Shown here: positions 36,059 through 46,300 of the stretch, in pieces
Layout of the letters: every line of letters begins with the position of its first letter
Numbering within the stretch: position 1 is the stretch's first letter
Source: Candidatus Kapaibacterium sp.
Lineage (GTDB): Bacteria; Bacteroidota; Ignavibacteria; Kapaibacteriales; UBA7675
NCBI GenBank assembly: GCA_028284775.1
Contig: JANQRB010000107.1
Coordinates: forward strand, 1 to 64,000
Reading direction: 5' to 3'
DNA length: 64,000 nt
The notes under the pieces: generated by a model
Told to the model about the DNA's origin: nothing
The model's input: only the letters and a program-made list of their open reading frames with translations
The model's database searches: none
Position numbers and translations under genes: made by a program

Positions 36059-36652
36059 TCAGGCGTCCTCTGAATCGGAATTCCGCCAATACACGCCGCG
36101 CTCGCGTGTTAACAGGCCATAGCCAACCATTTCGCGTCGCAGGGTGGCGACATCCTCGTGAAACTCCACCAGGATCAGGTTAACTTCGCGTTCGCTGTAC
36201 CTGCGTTGCGGCTCGAACTCCTGCGTTAACTGCTCCAGGATAATCTGTCGCTTTTTACGCTGGGCCGGAATCGAGACCAGGCTGCCCTGGCGGAAGAAGG
36301 TCTTAAGCACCTTGTCGCGATAGGCATCCACGGCAGTATCCAGCTGCAATTCCACCTGCGGCAAACGTATCAAATCGCTCAGCCGCTGTTCAAGGACGGC
36401 GCTTTTGAGCGAGTAGGTCTGGTAATACTGATCCTTCCTTTGATCGAGCAAACCCGCTTTGCTGAGCTTAAGCAAATGATGGGAAATCGTTGCCGGCTTC
36501 AGATTCAGGATCGCCGCGAGCTCTTCACCGTGGCGAGCCTTCGTCTGCAGTAAGTTTAATATTAAAAGGCGCGCGGGGTGCCCAAGCGCCTTAAAGAGCT
36601 GTGCGCGCAGCTCCAGGTTCGTTTCGGACGCTGACTTATTCATCCCATGCAC
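36059..36652 (-). CDS. ArsR-type HTH regulator with DUF2087 domain
   Basis: 197 residues; ATG at 36652 (a second ATG at 36643 is possible). The N-terminal ~90 residues form an ArsR-like winged helix: AQLFKALGHPARLLILNLL, GEELAAILNLKPATISHHLLKL and AGLLDQRKDQYYQTYSL. The C-terminal ~70 residues are a DUF2087 domain (KRQIILEQLTQEFEPQRRYSEREVNLIL..LVEFHEDVATLRREMVGYGLL). I see no metal-binding cysteine pair in the recognition helix, so a metal-sensing role is not supported. It overlaps the upstream 78-residue gene by 17 bp, so the two are co-transcribed. The promoter at 36908-36940 carries a TTCGAA palindrome that could be its own operator; that is inference. Confidence 0.85.
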   Translation of the reverse strand: MHGMNKSASETNLELRAQLFKALGHPARLLILNLLQTKARHGEELAAILNLKPATISHHLLKLSKAGLLDQRKDQYYQTYSLKSAVLEQRLSDLIRLPQVELQLDTAVDAYRDKVLKTFFRQGSLVSIPAQRKKRQIILEQLTQEFEPQRRYSEREVNLILVEFHEDVATLRREMVGYGLLTRERGVYWRNSDSEDA

Positions 36653-36872
36653 CTCGTCCGCAGGCGCGTTTGAAACTGCCTCTGAAAAGACCGCGAGCCG
36701 CCTTCATCACTTCCATCTTAATATGCTCGCGGACAATCGCCTCCTGATCCTGCATTGCGCGCGCCAGTTCGAGCCGCTGCTCCGCCTGTGTCAGGAAGCT
36801 GCCCGTCGCCCGTTCAAAGCTATGGGCGAGCGTGTCTAACTCACTCGGGCTCTTTTCCTGTTCTGTCTTCAT
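36636..36872 (-). CDS. Small hypothetical protein upstream of the ArsR regulator
   Basis: 78 residues, highly charged and helical, without signal peptide. It begins MKTEQEKSPSEL; the segment FLTQAEQRLELARAMQDQEAIV is a probable coiled coil. Its 3' end overlaps the ArsR-type gene by 17 bp. It has a well-formed promoter just upstream (about 28 bp leader). Being first in an autoregulated operon suggests a partner or antagonist of the regulator, but I do not recognise the family. Confidence 0.6.
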   Translation of the reverse strand: MKTEQEKSPSELDTLAHSFERATGSFLTQAEQRLELARAMQDQEAIVREHIKMEVMKAARGLFRGSFKRACGRGAWDE

Positions 36873-36907
36873 GGTCTTTCTTGTTTCTTATTCGATAAAA
36901 TTCAAAT

Positions 36908-36940
36908 CAAAGATAGTATTTTAATTCGAAATATGTCAAA
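36908..36940 (-). promoter_or_regulatory. Bacteroidota-type promoter with TTCGAA operator for the ArsR operon
   Basis: Reading the minus strand: TTTG (36940-36937), then 21 bp, then TATCTTTG (36915-36908), an exact fit to TTTG-N(17-23)-TAnnTTTG. The spacer contains ATTTCGAAT with TTCGAA at its centre, where a winged-helix repressor could block sigma factor binding. The start codon lies about 36 bp downstream of the -7 box. Confidence 0.65.
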
Positions 36941-37430
36941 TTAATTTTTACGCAAGAGCGATAAATGGCAAAACGAAGGAGCGCTGTGAAGGCGACTGCG
37001 ACAAAATCTTTGATCACGGCGAAATTTCGAAGCACTCCTATTTTCACCAAAAACATAGCTGTTGAGATGCCGTCGATTTGTTCCATCGGTTCGTATGTTT
37101 TCGGTCCTGACATCAATGCAGAGGGACCATCCAGCGAGAGGAGGCAAGGATCAATTCGGCGGATATGTTATTCTTAACAATTAGCTGCGATGGCGAAATC
37201 AAGCAGACTTTAAGTGACCGGCGGTGACAATGAAAATATCGGAAGAGAATTAGTCCCTGTGTCGGATCGAACAAGTGGCAAATGGCTGGCGGCATCGAGG
37301 GCATTGGTTTCCTTTGATTTGCGCTGCGAGAGATGGAGCCTTTCTCCCGGATTCAGATGTTTGTGAATTTTGTAGTTTGCCGCTATACAATTCATTGTTC
37401 TGTGTATAAATGCAAATTCGTCCTCTGCTC
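36941..37430. other. Intergenic stretch before the DUF2238 gene
   Basis: No supported gene. Short frames here lack ribosome binding sites. A frame upstream of 37444 remains open, but the strong Shine-Dalgarno points to the later TTG start. Confidence 0.5.
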
Positions 37431-37446
37431 AGGAGCATCGACCTTG
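37431..37446 (+). promoter_or_regulatory. Ribosome binding site that decides a TTG start
   Basis: AGGAG (37431-37435) lies eight bases upstream of TTG 37444. An earlier in-frame ATG at 37333 has no ribosome binding site and would add 37 cysteine-rich residues that do not fit the family. Confidence 0.6.
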
Positions 37447-38112
37447 TTTACGACCGCTTCTTCGAACCCCGTCCCAAACTTTGCCCGCAACCGGCTACTA
37501 CAGGCCTTGGTCGGGATCTACACACTCGTATGGATTACCCTGGCTCTTGACCCGCTCCATCGACCCGAGTGGCTGCTGGAAAACTATCTGGTATTCGGGC
37601 TGTTGGCGGTTCTGGCGCTAAGCTATCGGCGTTTTCCATTCTCCGACCTTTCGTATCTGTGTTTAACACTCTTTCTGACCGTCCATGCGGTCGGCGCTCA
37701 CTACGGCTATACTCAAGTGCCCTTCGGCTTCTGGCTGCAGGATAGCCTGGGCTTGGCGCGAAATCACTTCGATCGCATCGCCCACTGTCTTTTCGGTGTG
37801 TTACTTCTGTACCCGGTGTACGAGTTGCTGTGGCGTCAAACTGCGCTGGCGCGCGCATGGGCCTCGGGATTGGCTCTGAGCTGTATCCTGGCGTTCAGCG
37901 CGATGTATGAAATACTCGAAGCGGCGGCGGGCTGGCTGTATGACCCGGCAATCCGCGATGCCTTTGTCGGGCATCAGGGCGATGTGTGGGATTCGGAGAA
38001 AGATATGCTGCTGGCGCTGATCGGCGCGGCGCTGGCCCTGAACGCACTGTCCCTGCTGCGGCGATTGCGTTCAGGCGCAAGGGATGACTTAATCGCAGAT
38101 GTCGACAAATGA
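37444..38112 (+). CDS. DUF2238 integral membrane protein (YjdF-like)
   Basis: 222 residues from TTG 37444. About six membrane helices: 12-28, 36-58, 65-82, 107-127, 133-156 and 185-205. DUF2238 hallmarks are HYGYTQVPFGFWLQD, ARNHFDRIAHCLFG, SAMYEILEA and GHQGDVWDSEKDM. Polar and charged residues lie within or next to the helices, which suggests a buried functional centre; the family has no established role. The gene stands alone on the plus strand, separated from neighbours by more than 500 bp on each side. Confidence 0.85.
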   Translation: MFTTASSNPVPNFARNRLLQALVGIYTLVWITLALDPLHRPEWLLENYLVFGLLAVLALSYRRFPFSDLSYLCLTLFLTVHAVGAHYGYTQVPFGFWLQDSLGLARNHFDRIAHCLFGVLLLYPVYELLWRQTALARAWASGLALSCILAFSAMYEILEAAAGWLYDPAIRDAFVGHQGDVWDSEKDMLLALIGAALALNALSLLRRLRSGARDDLIADVDK

Positions 38113-38695
38113 ACCGCTTAAACGAAGACTGGCTTGTACGGTGTGGCAATTGTTAGTCCCACAAGTATTGTCGAAGTAAAGTGAAGTCGCGTTTGGTTAA
38201 AGCCGCCGATCGGAAGATACTATTTCGCGTGACTAGGAGACAGCGCTGCCACAGCAAAGCAGAAAACCGGCGGAGGTATTTTCTTCCGCACTACTTCCTC
38301 CTGAGCTCTTTACTAAACAAACACAGGGATTCCGAACTTCAACAATCGCTAGTCCTGTTTTTAGTCCAGGGGGCACGATTGATCGTTCGGGCGATGATGG
38401 CGCATTCAGGATTGCCGGCGAGCTTTCAAGAGCGCAGCAGCCGACAGCCCATTCGAAGAGATGGCAAGTCTGGCCCTGCTTCGCGGGACGCAGCTGAACT
38501 ACTATTGGCCGACAACAGCCGCAATATTGCTATCAGTTGTGATTTTCAGCCATTTTGCACAAAATAGCCGCTTTTTGCTGTCATAAAGACTTTATCCATC
38601 AGAGACTCTTCGGGCAATGTGGGCAAAGAGCTTGAAGTTTGCGGCACGCAGGTGTTATATTATTTCGATCACAGGACTCGTGAAAGGAGAGTGTC
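38113..38695. other. Intergenic stretch without a supported gene
   Basis: No gene or repeat recognised. Just before the next gene, TTTG at about 38645 and the AT-rich TTATATTATTTCG region could form a degenerate promoter. Confidence 0.45.
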
Positions 38696-40474
38696 ATGAC
38701 CGAAAATTTCGATGTCATCCGCCGCAAACTGCTCTCGTCTCCGACGCCGGACGATACCATTAGCCTCCTGCAGCATTTGCCCGAGAGTATCCTTTTTAAC
38801 CACTGTGCCGAGCTGCTCCGGCTCATCGAAAGTCTGAAACAAAGGGCCGAAAGCGAGGGTCAGACAGAACTTCTTGGACAATGCCTGATGATTGCAGGGT
38901 GCTGCCAGATTGTACAGCGGCGCTTCGGCGATGCGCGGCTCAGTCTCGAGCGCAGTCTGCGTTTGTTTGGTGATCTGGGGCTGGAGTTTCGGGAGGCTGT
39001 CGTTCTGGGTCCCCTGGCCTGGGTGTATCATTACGAAGTAGGATTCGAGGCGGCCCTCGACTGTTACAGCCGGTCCATCGTTATCCTGGAAGCGAGTGAT
39101 GACAAAGCGGCACTTGGTCGGATGTATCTGGCCTTGTCGTCATTTTATACAACCCATGCGGACTACAGCGCGGCCACTGAATTTTTGGAACGGGCGGAAG
39201 AGCTGGCAGCCGACGATGAAGATTATTATGTGCGTCGGCGATATTACTTTGACGCATCAAATCTTTACCGACTGACGGGCGATTATGACCGGGCGCTCGA
39301 ATACTTGCGTCGCTGCCAGAGCCTCAATAAGCGCTATCCCGATCTTCATCATCGCGTGTATGCTCTGTTGTATGCTATCGAGATCGACTTGCGGCGGAGC
39401 GAGGTCCCCGACCTTGACAGCTATCATCGCAATATGAACCGGCTGATGGCGGCGGTCCGCGGGCTTTCGGACGATTCATATCTCTACAATATTCTGGTCA
39501 GAGCGGGTGAAGTTTATCACGAGTACGGCGATCATCACCGTTCGCTTTCCTTGCTGCAGCGGGCCCAGGCGATATACGATCACACGCAACTGCCGGATCG
39601 CGCGCGCGCCGGTATTTACCTCAAGATCGGCAAAGCGCTGCTTCTCGGCGACGAAGTAGAGGCCGCCGTCGATTATCTGGAACGCGCACATCTGCATGGG
39701 CAGCGAGTTGACGAAGTGAATGCCGGTTGTTTAATCAGCGACGTTCTGGCTGAAGCGTATGAGCGACAGGGTGAATTCGGCAAAGCGTATGAGTGTATGC
39801 GGAATCATGTCGCTATGTATAAAGTGACTGAAGAGCGCAGAAGCCGGCGCGACACAGCGACAAGGAAGCTGAAGGACGAAGTGACCCGCATCCGTCAGCA
39901 GCTCCAACGTCAGCGCCGGCAGTTGCAAGTGGTGCAGCGCGAGCTGGACGCGAAACGCAAGGAGATGGCGATGAATGCCATTAAACTTTCACGCAGCAAT
40001 TCTCTGCTGAGCGAGGTTGAAGAAGGCTTGCGTCGTATGCTGCGCTCGAAGGCACTCTCTGCCAAGGCCCTGCAGACGCTATTATACAAGATTGGCGATG
40101 CCCGCAATGCCGGCCGCGAATGGGAAGCCTTCGAACGACAGTTTAACGAGCTTCATCCGGAGTTTCAGCCGACGCTTGTTATGAAATTTCCGGGTCTGCT
40201 GCCCAGTGAACTGACAATGTGCGCCTTGCTGCGATTAAATCTATCATCCAAACATATTGCGGCTCTGCGCGGCCTGACTACTCGCAGCGTCGAGACGATC
40301 CGCTACCGCATTCGCAAGAAGATGCGCCTGGATCATGATGTTAATCTGACCTCCTTCCTGATGGATATTCCGGCGGGGCGGCCGATGCATGAGATGAGAG
40401 AGGACAGCGGCAGGCCGCGCTTTGCGGAGGCCGGGGCTGAATCTCCCGGTGAAACCGCCAACGGCAAACATTAG
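38696..40474 (+). CDS. TPR-coiled-coil-LuxR-type transcriptional regulator
   Basis: 592 residues from ATG 38696 with AGGAGAG seven bases upstream. Residues ~60-390 are TPR-like helix pairs (LGQCLMIAGCCQIVQRRFGDA, YYFDASNLYRLTGDYDRALEYLRR, VLAEAYERQGEFGKAYE). Residues ~395-470 form a long coiled coil rich in Lys/Arg/Gln (RKLKDEVTRIRQQLQRQRRQL). The C-terminal HTH (~500-560) has PGLLPSELTMCALLRLNLS, SKHIAALRGLTTRSVETIRYRIRKKMRL, as in the Bacteroidota TPR-LuxR class, where the TPRs are thought to sense a protein partner or peptide. No signal peptide, so cytoplasmic. The TPR partner is unknown and no operon is visible. Confidence 0.85.
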   Translation: MTENFDVIRRKLLSSPTPDDTISLLQHLPESILFNHCAELLRLIESLKQRAESEGQTELLGQCLMIAGCCQIVQRRFGDARLSLERSLRLFGDLGLEFREAVVLGPLAWVYHYEVGFEAALDCYSRSIVILEASDDKAALGRMYLALSSFYTTHADYSAATEFLERAEELAADDEDYYVRRRYYFDASNLYRLTGDYDRALEYLRRCQSLNKRYPDLHHRVYALLYAIEIDLRRSEVPDLDSYHRNMNRLMAAVRGLSDDSYLYNILVRAGEVYHEYGDHHRSLSLLQRAQAIYDHTQLPDRARAGIYLKIGKALLLGDEVEAAVDYLERAHLHGQRVDEVNAGCLISDVLAEAYERQGEFGKAYECMRNHVAMYKVTEERRSRRDTATRKLKDEVTRIRQQLQRQRRQLQVVQRELDAKRKEMAMNAIKLSRSNSLLSEVEEGLRRMLRSKALSAKALQTLLYKIGDARNAGREWEAFERQFNELHPEFQPTLVMKFPGLLPSELTMCALLRLNLSSKHIAALRGLTTRSVETIRYRIRKKMRLDHDVNLTSFLMDIPAGRPMHEMREDSGRPRFAEAGAESPGETANGKH

Positions 40475-41285
40475 CCGCCTCGGGCGTCGCGTGGTTCCCG
40501 GGGCCGCTTCTTCGCAGCCGATTTCATTCCCTCGGGCAAGTCCTTCGTCGGGCGTCGAACCGTCTGCTTTGGGTAAAGGTGTGACCATTGAGGAGAGGTG
40601 TTTCAAATTGTTCCGGTTGTGTTTCAGCAGAAAGAACGAAATGCAGCCCCTTAGCGCTGGTTTACAGCCCACTTGACTATTAACAGATTCCAGCAGACAA
40701 AAACGCGATGTTTATGTGCGCCAGAGTTCGTAATGTTGCAGCGTTTCGTACGAACGCGAAAAATTTGGGACAGAATACTACAGAACGGGAACGCCAGTTG
40801 GAAGTGAGAATTGGCGGGGGGTGTTGTGGTCTGATCCTGAAATTTGTTAATGGCCGGTGGTGGTGGGGGCAGGGCCCGCAGGGGTATACCCTCGTAGTTC
40901 TAAACTCCCGCATTTGGCTTCAAAAGTCCGCCATCCAAACCTGACATCCCATCCACAGCGCATCCGCTCTCGATGATTCGCGACGTCAAACTTCTACAGC
41001 CGGAATTACTCAAATCATGCAGACGCCTTTTCAATCCGGACATAATGCCCAACGATCTGCCGGCGGCTTTGGAATCCGACGCCTATCCGCATCCCGAAGG
41101 CTGAGGTCCGAATCATTATTCGCGTCTGACGGCAGCACACATCTCGGCATCCATCGCTGGCTTCGCGATCGTCCGGCCGGACCGCCAGTTCCATATTGCG
41201 TTGCGCGCGGCGGCAAAGCAGGTCGATGCTGTGTTTCCGCCGCCGACTCGCCGGTGACCTCGGCGCAACCGGGAGGGAAGCGCAA
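40475..41285. other. Intergenic stretch before the P-type ATPase gene
   Basis: No supported gene. The frame of the next gene remains open to 41196, but the ATG at 41286 has GGAGGGAAG upstream. No terminator was seen. Confidence 0.5.
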
Positions 41286-43193
41286 ATGACGCCGCCGAAT
41301 CGTCCATCGCTCCTCGTGTCACTTCTGCGTTCGCAGCAGGGACAAATTGCTGCGCTCGCGCTCGTGATGATCGCTCTCCATCTGCTGCTGCGCTACGGCA
41401 TGGAACTCGATGGTCGTTTCCTGACCATTCCCTTCCACGTTTTGCCGCTGCTCTTCACCCTATTGCTTGGGGGGCTGCCCCTGGTTATCCGCATTGGACG
41501 GCAGGTGTTGCGTCGTTCGTTCGGGGCGGATGTGTTGGCGGCGCTGTCCATTGTTACTTCTGTCGTGCTTGCGGAATACCTGGCTGGAAGTCTGGTGGTG
41601 CTGATGCTCGCCGGCGGCGAAGCGCTCGAAGCCTATGCCCTGCACAGCGCTTCCTCGGTGCTGGATGCCCTGGCACGACGCATGCCGACGCTGGCGCATC
41701 GCTTGCGGAATGAGCAGACCGAAGAAGTGGAGCTGGACGATGTGATGGTCGGCGATACCCTGCTCGTATTGCCGCACGAGATATGCCCGGTTGATGGTAC
41801 CGTGCTGGCGGGGCAGAGCGCGATGGACGAGTCCTATTTGACCGGCGAACCCTATCTGATGTCCAAGACCCCCGGCGCGGCCGTTTTGTCGGGCGCCATT
41901 AACGGTGCGTCGGCGCTCACTATCCGGGCGGACAAACGTGCCGTGGATTCGCGCTATGCCAAAATTATGCAGGTTATGCGCGATTCCGAGCAGCATCGAC
42001 CGCGTCTGCGACGGCTGGGTGATCAACTGGGAGCCTGGTATACGCCGCTGGCCCTGGCGGTCGCCCTTACAGCCTGGCTGGCGAGCGGCGATTCGCTGCG
42101 TTTTTTGGCGGTTCTCGTCGTCGCTACGCCCTGCCCGCTCCTGATTGCTATTCCGGTCGCGATCATCGGCTCGATCTCGCTCGCCGCACGCCGCGGAATT
42201 ATCATCAAGGATCCCGCCGTACTCGAAAAGGTCGACACCTGCAGCGTCGTCATCTTCGACAAAACAGGCACACTTACGTATGGTGAACCTGTCCTCTCGG
42301 CCATTCTGCCCGCGCCTGGGTTTAGGGAGGATGAAGTGCTGCGCCTGGCCGCCAGCCTGGAACGCTATTCCAAACACCCGCTGGCCGGAGCTATTGTCGC
42401 GGCGGCCGATGCAGGCGATCTGCAACTGACGGCGGCCGATGCCATCAGCGAGGCGCCCGGCGAAGGCCTGCGAGGCACCGTCGATGGCCGTCGTGTAGAA
42501 ATCACGGGACGCGCCCATTTCCTGCGGCGGTGGCCCGAGAGCGAGGCCTTGCTCCCCGCCGGCGCGGCAGGCATGGAATGCCTGATCCTGATCGATGATC
42601 GTTACGCTGCCGTCCTGCGATTCCGCGATGAACCACGATCCGACGGCGCGTCCTTCATACGACATCTTCAGCCTCGCCATCGCTTTGATCGGGTGTTGAT
42701 CGTCTCGGGTGATCGCGAGTCCGAAGTGCGCTATTTGGCGGATAAGGTCGGCATCAGCGAAGTCTATTTCAGTCAATCGCCCGAAGCTAAGCTGGCTCTC
42801 GTCCGCAAAGAAACGGCCCGCGCCGCGACGATCTTTCTGGGCGACGGCATAAACGATGCGCCGGCCCTCAGCGCTGCAACCGTCGGCATCGCATTCGGGC
42901 AAAACAGCGACATAACGGCCGAGGCGGCGGGGGCCGTTATTATGGATAGTTCGTTGCGAAAAGTCGATGAGTTTTTTCATGTCGGTCGCCGAATGCGCCG
43001 AATTGCCTTGCAGAGCGCCGTGGGCGGTATGCTGCTAAGCCTGCTCGCCATGCTGGTGGCTGCAGCCGGCTACCTGCCGCCGGTTGCCGGTGCCTTGACG
43101 CAGGAACTCATCGATGTCGCCGCCGTGCTCAACGCACTGCGCGTGGCGCTTCCGCCGGCCTCGCTGACGGATTACGATGCCGGCGTCAGCTGA
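41286..43193 (+). CDS. Heavy-metal P1B-type ATPase without an N-terminal metal-binding domain
   Basis: 635 residues from ATG 41286 (GGAGGGAAG about ten bases upstream). All P-type signatures are present: LTGEP in the actuator domain, ATPCPLLIAIP in a membrane helix, DKTGTLT (phosphorylated Asp), SKHPLA in the nucleotide-binding domain, VSGDR and GDGINDAPAL. No N-terminal HMA (CxxC) domain is present. The membrane motif is TPCP instead of the usual CPC of copper and zinc/cadmium pumps, and the actuator motif is TGEPY instead of TGES. The last helices end QELIDVAAVLNALR, resembling the Asp-containing site of zinc/cadmium-type pumps. It probably exports a transition metal, but the specificity cannot be named. 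Confidence 0.85.
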   Translation: MTPPNRPSLLVSLLRSQQGQIAALALVMIALHLLLRYGMELDGRFLTIPFHVLPLLFTLLLGGLPLVIRIGRQVLRRSFGADVLAALSIVTSVVLAEYLAGSLVVLMLAGGEALEAYALHSASSVLDALARRMPTLAHRLRNEQTEEVELDDVMVGDTLLVLPHEICPVDGTVLAGQSAMDESYLTGEPYLMSKTPGAAVLSGAINGASALTIRADKRAVDSRYAKIMQVMRDSEQHRPRLRRLGDQLGAWYTPLALAVALTAWLASGDSLRFLAVLVVATPCPLLIAIPVAIIGSISLAARRGIIIKDPAVLEKVDTCSVVIFDKTGTLTYGEPVLSAILPAPGFREDEVLRLAASLERYSKHPLAGAIVAAADAGDLQLTAADAISEAPGEGLRGTVDGRRVEITGRAHFLRRWPESEALLPAGAAGMECLILIDDRYAAVLRFRDEPRSDGASFIRHLQPRHRFDRVLIVSGDRESEVRYLADKVGISEVYFSQSPEAKLALVRKETARAATIFLGDGINDAPALSAATVGIAFGQNSDITAEAAGAVIMDSSLRKVDEFFHVGRRMRRIALQSAVGGMLLSLLAMLVAAAGYLPPVAGALTQELIDVAAVLNALRVALPPASLTDYDAGVS

Positions 43194-43361
43194 GTCGGCC
43201 GCAGCATATCCAAGCGCGAAATTGTTGATGGCGTTGAAGCAAACGAGCGCCGGCAAGGCTTGTACGAGGCTTGATTTTTGGCCATGTTGCCGCCGCCGAT
43301 GATTCAGACTCGAAAGGTGCATCAAAGCTTTACCGGATTACAAAGTTCAGGACCAGTGCGC
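43194..43361. other. Short gap before the sensor kinase gene
   Basis: The kinase reading frame is open from 43278, but the ATG at 43362 is followed at once by a signal peptide and has AGGA upstream. Nothing else seen. Confidence 0.4.
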
Positions 43362-46300
43362 ATGCTCTCTTATGCCGGCCTTCCGATCGGCGTGCGACGA
43401 CGCTGTGTCGCCTGCCTCATCATTGTGATTGCCTGCTGGACCGGCTTGCCGCCATTGCTGGCGGAGGCACTCGATTATCGCGTTGATCATATCGGAAAAT
43501 CAGAGGGACTATCGCAGAGTCACGTGCTTGACATTATGCAGGATCGTTACGGCCTGATGTGGTTCGCCACCCGCGACGGACTCAACCTGTACGACGGCTA
43601 CACGTTCACGGCCTTTCGCCATAAACCCTTTGATTCCCTTTCTCCCGCCAATTGCAGTGTCGAGGGTGTCGCCGAAGCAGCCGATGGATCAATCTGGATT
43701 ATCGCCGGCAACCAGGGTGTCAGCCGGATGGATCGGCGCAGCCGCCGGTTCAGCCACTATCGCCACGATCCGGCCGATTCCCGCTCGCTCATTTCCGATC
43801 TCGTCACGGTCGTCTTCTGCGATTCGCGCGGGACGCTGTGGATCGGCAGCGATCGGGGCCTGTGCCGCTACAATCCTTCGCAGGAAAATTTTTCCGTCCG
43901 GCCATTGAAGAGTTCCGTGCACACGTCGGAATCCCCGCCCTACATTCGCGAGCTCTATGAGGATCGGGCGGGAAGTCTCTGGGTATACACCGAAAGCGCG
44001 GTCGTCTACCGGCTGGACACAGGCAGGACCGCATTCAAGATGTTTCGTCTGCCGGCTCCGAATTTGCCCTGCCTGGGCGAAGACGAGAAGGGCCTGCTGT
44101 ATCTCGGCGGACAGGAAGTTTCTTTTGCGTCCGCCGGCCCTTTGGCTGTTCGGATGGACCGACGGAATGGGACTGTTGAACCTTTGTTGCCCGAGTCCGA
44201 CCGCCTGAAGGCCTTTCTGCCCTGGGAGGGAGTATGTCAGGTCATTCATGCCGAGGCGGACGGAGCCCTGTGGATTCTTTTCAGATCAATTCCCTTTGGC
44301 GACAACCAGGCGGGGGCCGGCATTTACCGACTTGCGCAGGGCGGCACGGTGCCCGCGCAGGTGGTGGCCCTGGAGGGTCGGCCGGTTGGGGCAATCACAA
44401 AGTGCTTCCGTAGCGCCGATGGCCTTTTGTGGATCGGAACGCGTCGCGGCCTGATCAAAATTGCGGCTCGGCAGGGACGCTTCGTGACGCAGAGAAAAAC
44501 AAAGCAAGGCGGCAGCCTCAGCAACAGCTTCATCCGTTCGATCCTCGTCGGCCCCGATAGCGTGATCTGGGTAGGCACCGATAACGGACTCAACCGGCAG
44601 CGACCCGGCGACGACTTCTGGCAACGTATGTACTTTGCGACGGGCCGCGCACATGTATTCAGTGAGAACGCTGTTAACTCAATCTACATTGACGATGACG
44701 GCAGCGTGCTCCTGGGCACTAACGCCGGTCTCCTGCTGCCCGATACTACGGCCGCGGCGCTACAGCCGGCCGATTATCGGGACAGCGAAGGACAGCCGCT
44801 GCGGACGCGCATTTGGTCCCTGCAACGTGATCAGGACGGCCTTCTTTGGGTCGGCACGCTCCTGAAGGGGATACAGATCTATGACAGTCTGCGTCGTTGC
44901 ATCGCTACAATCAGCGAAGACACGCATTCGCCGGCCGACTATACGGGTGGTCTGGTTTGGTCGATGCTGCAGGATTCCCGGGGAGAATTCTGGATCGGCA
45001 CCTCCAAGGGGCTGAACCGGCGCCTGCCCGGTACCCGCCGCTTTGCCACCTACCGCTATCAGCCGGGGCAGCCGGGCTCACTCAGCGGCAACAATATCTG
45101 TGGATTGTACGAAGACCGCGACGGTACATTCTGGGCTCTTGCTCATGGCGGCGGTCTCAACCGCTACGATCGCGATCAAGATCGCTTTGTGAAGCTGACC
45201 ACCGCGGAGGGGCTTCATGACGACAGCGTGTACGGTATGCTGCAGGCGGAAGACGGCGCTTACTGGATCAGCTCCAACAACGGCCTGGCGCGCATTCTTC
45301 TACCCGGTGGGTCGCAGCGTATCTATACCGAACGCGACGGACTGCAGGACAATGAGTTTTCCTTCCATGCCTTTGCCGCCGCGCCCGACGGCCGGCTTTT
45401 GTTCGGCGGCGTCAACGGCCTGACCATATTTCACCCGGCCCGGTTGCGTGACAACGACAACCTGCCGCGAGTGGTGCTGACGGCATTCAATGTCTTTGAT
45501 ACCCTGATGCATGCCGAATTGCGAGACGGCGACACAATTCGGGTTGATTACGAACAAAATTTCCTCTCATTCGAGTTTGCGGCTCTCGACTATGTTGACC
45601 CCGCCCAGAATCGTTATGCATACAAGCTCGAAGGGTTTAACAAAGACTGGGTGTACTGCGGCACGCGTCGCTATGCGGTGTTCACCAATCTGGATCCGGG
45701 CGAGTATCGTTTCCGGGCCAAAGGCTCCAACAATGACGGGCGATGGAATGAAGAAGGCTGCTCGGTGATCCTGCAGGTTGTGCCGCCCTTTTGGATGACG
45801 ACCTGGTTTCGTTCGCTCACCATCGGCGGAGGTCTGTTGCTGCTGCTGAGCGGCGCAGCCCTGCGCCTGCGGATGACCCTGGCGCGCAACGCGCTCAAAA
45901 GGCGCCTGCTGGAATACCGACTCCAGACGCTTCGTCTGCAGATGAATCCGCATTTTATCTTCAATGCGCTGGCTTCTATCGAGCACTTGATATTGAAGCG
46001 GGAAAATCGGCGGGCCTCGGAGTATCTGAATCGCTTTGCCACTCTGGTACGCGGAATGCTGGAGAGCGCCGGTAGCGCGACGATCAGCCTGGCGGAGGAA
46101 CTGGATAACCTGCGTCTCTACCTGGAGCTGGAATCACTTCGTTTCGATCATCGCTTTCAGTACGATCTGAAGGTGGATGCGGCTGTGGCCCCCCGCAGCT
46201 TACGCATTCCGCCGCTTCTGATTCAGCCCTACGTCGAAAATGCGCTGCGGCACAGCATGATTCACAGCCGCGCGGACGGACGTCTTCTCATTCATCTGGA

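Noticed and set aside
41460..42980. 506-residue antisense frame over the P-type ATPase
   Set aside because: Low-complexity, Arg/Gln-rich composition typical of the complement of a GC-rich gene; no start site and it lies over a strong known family.
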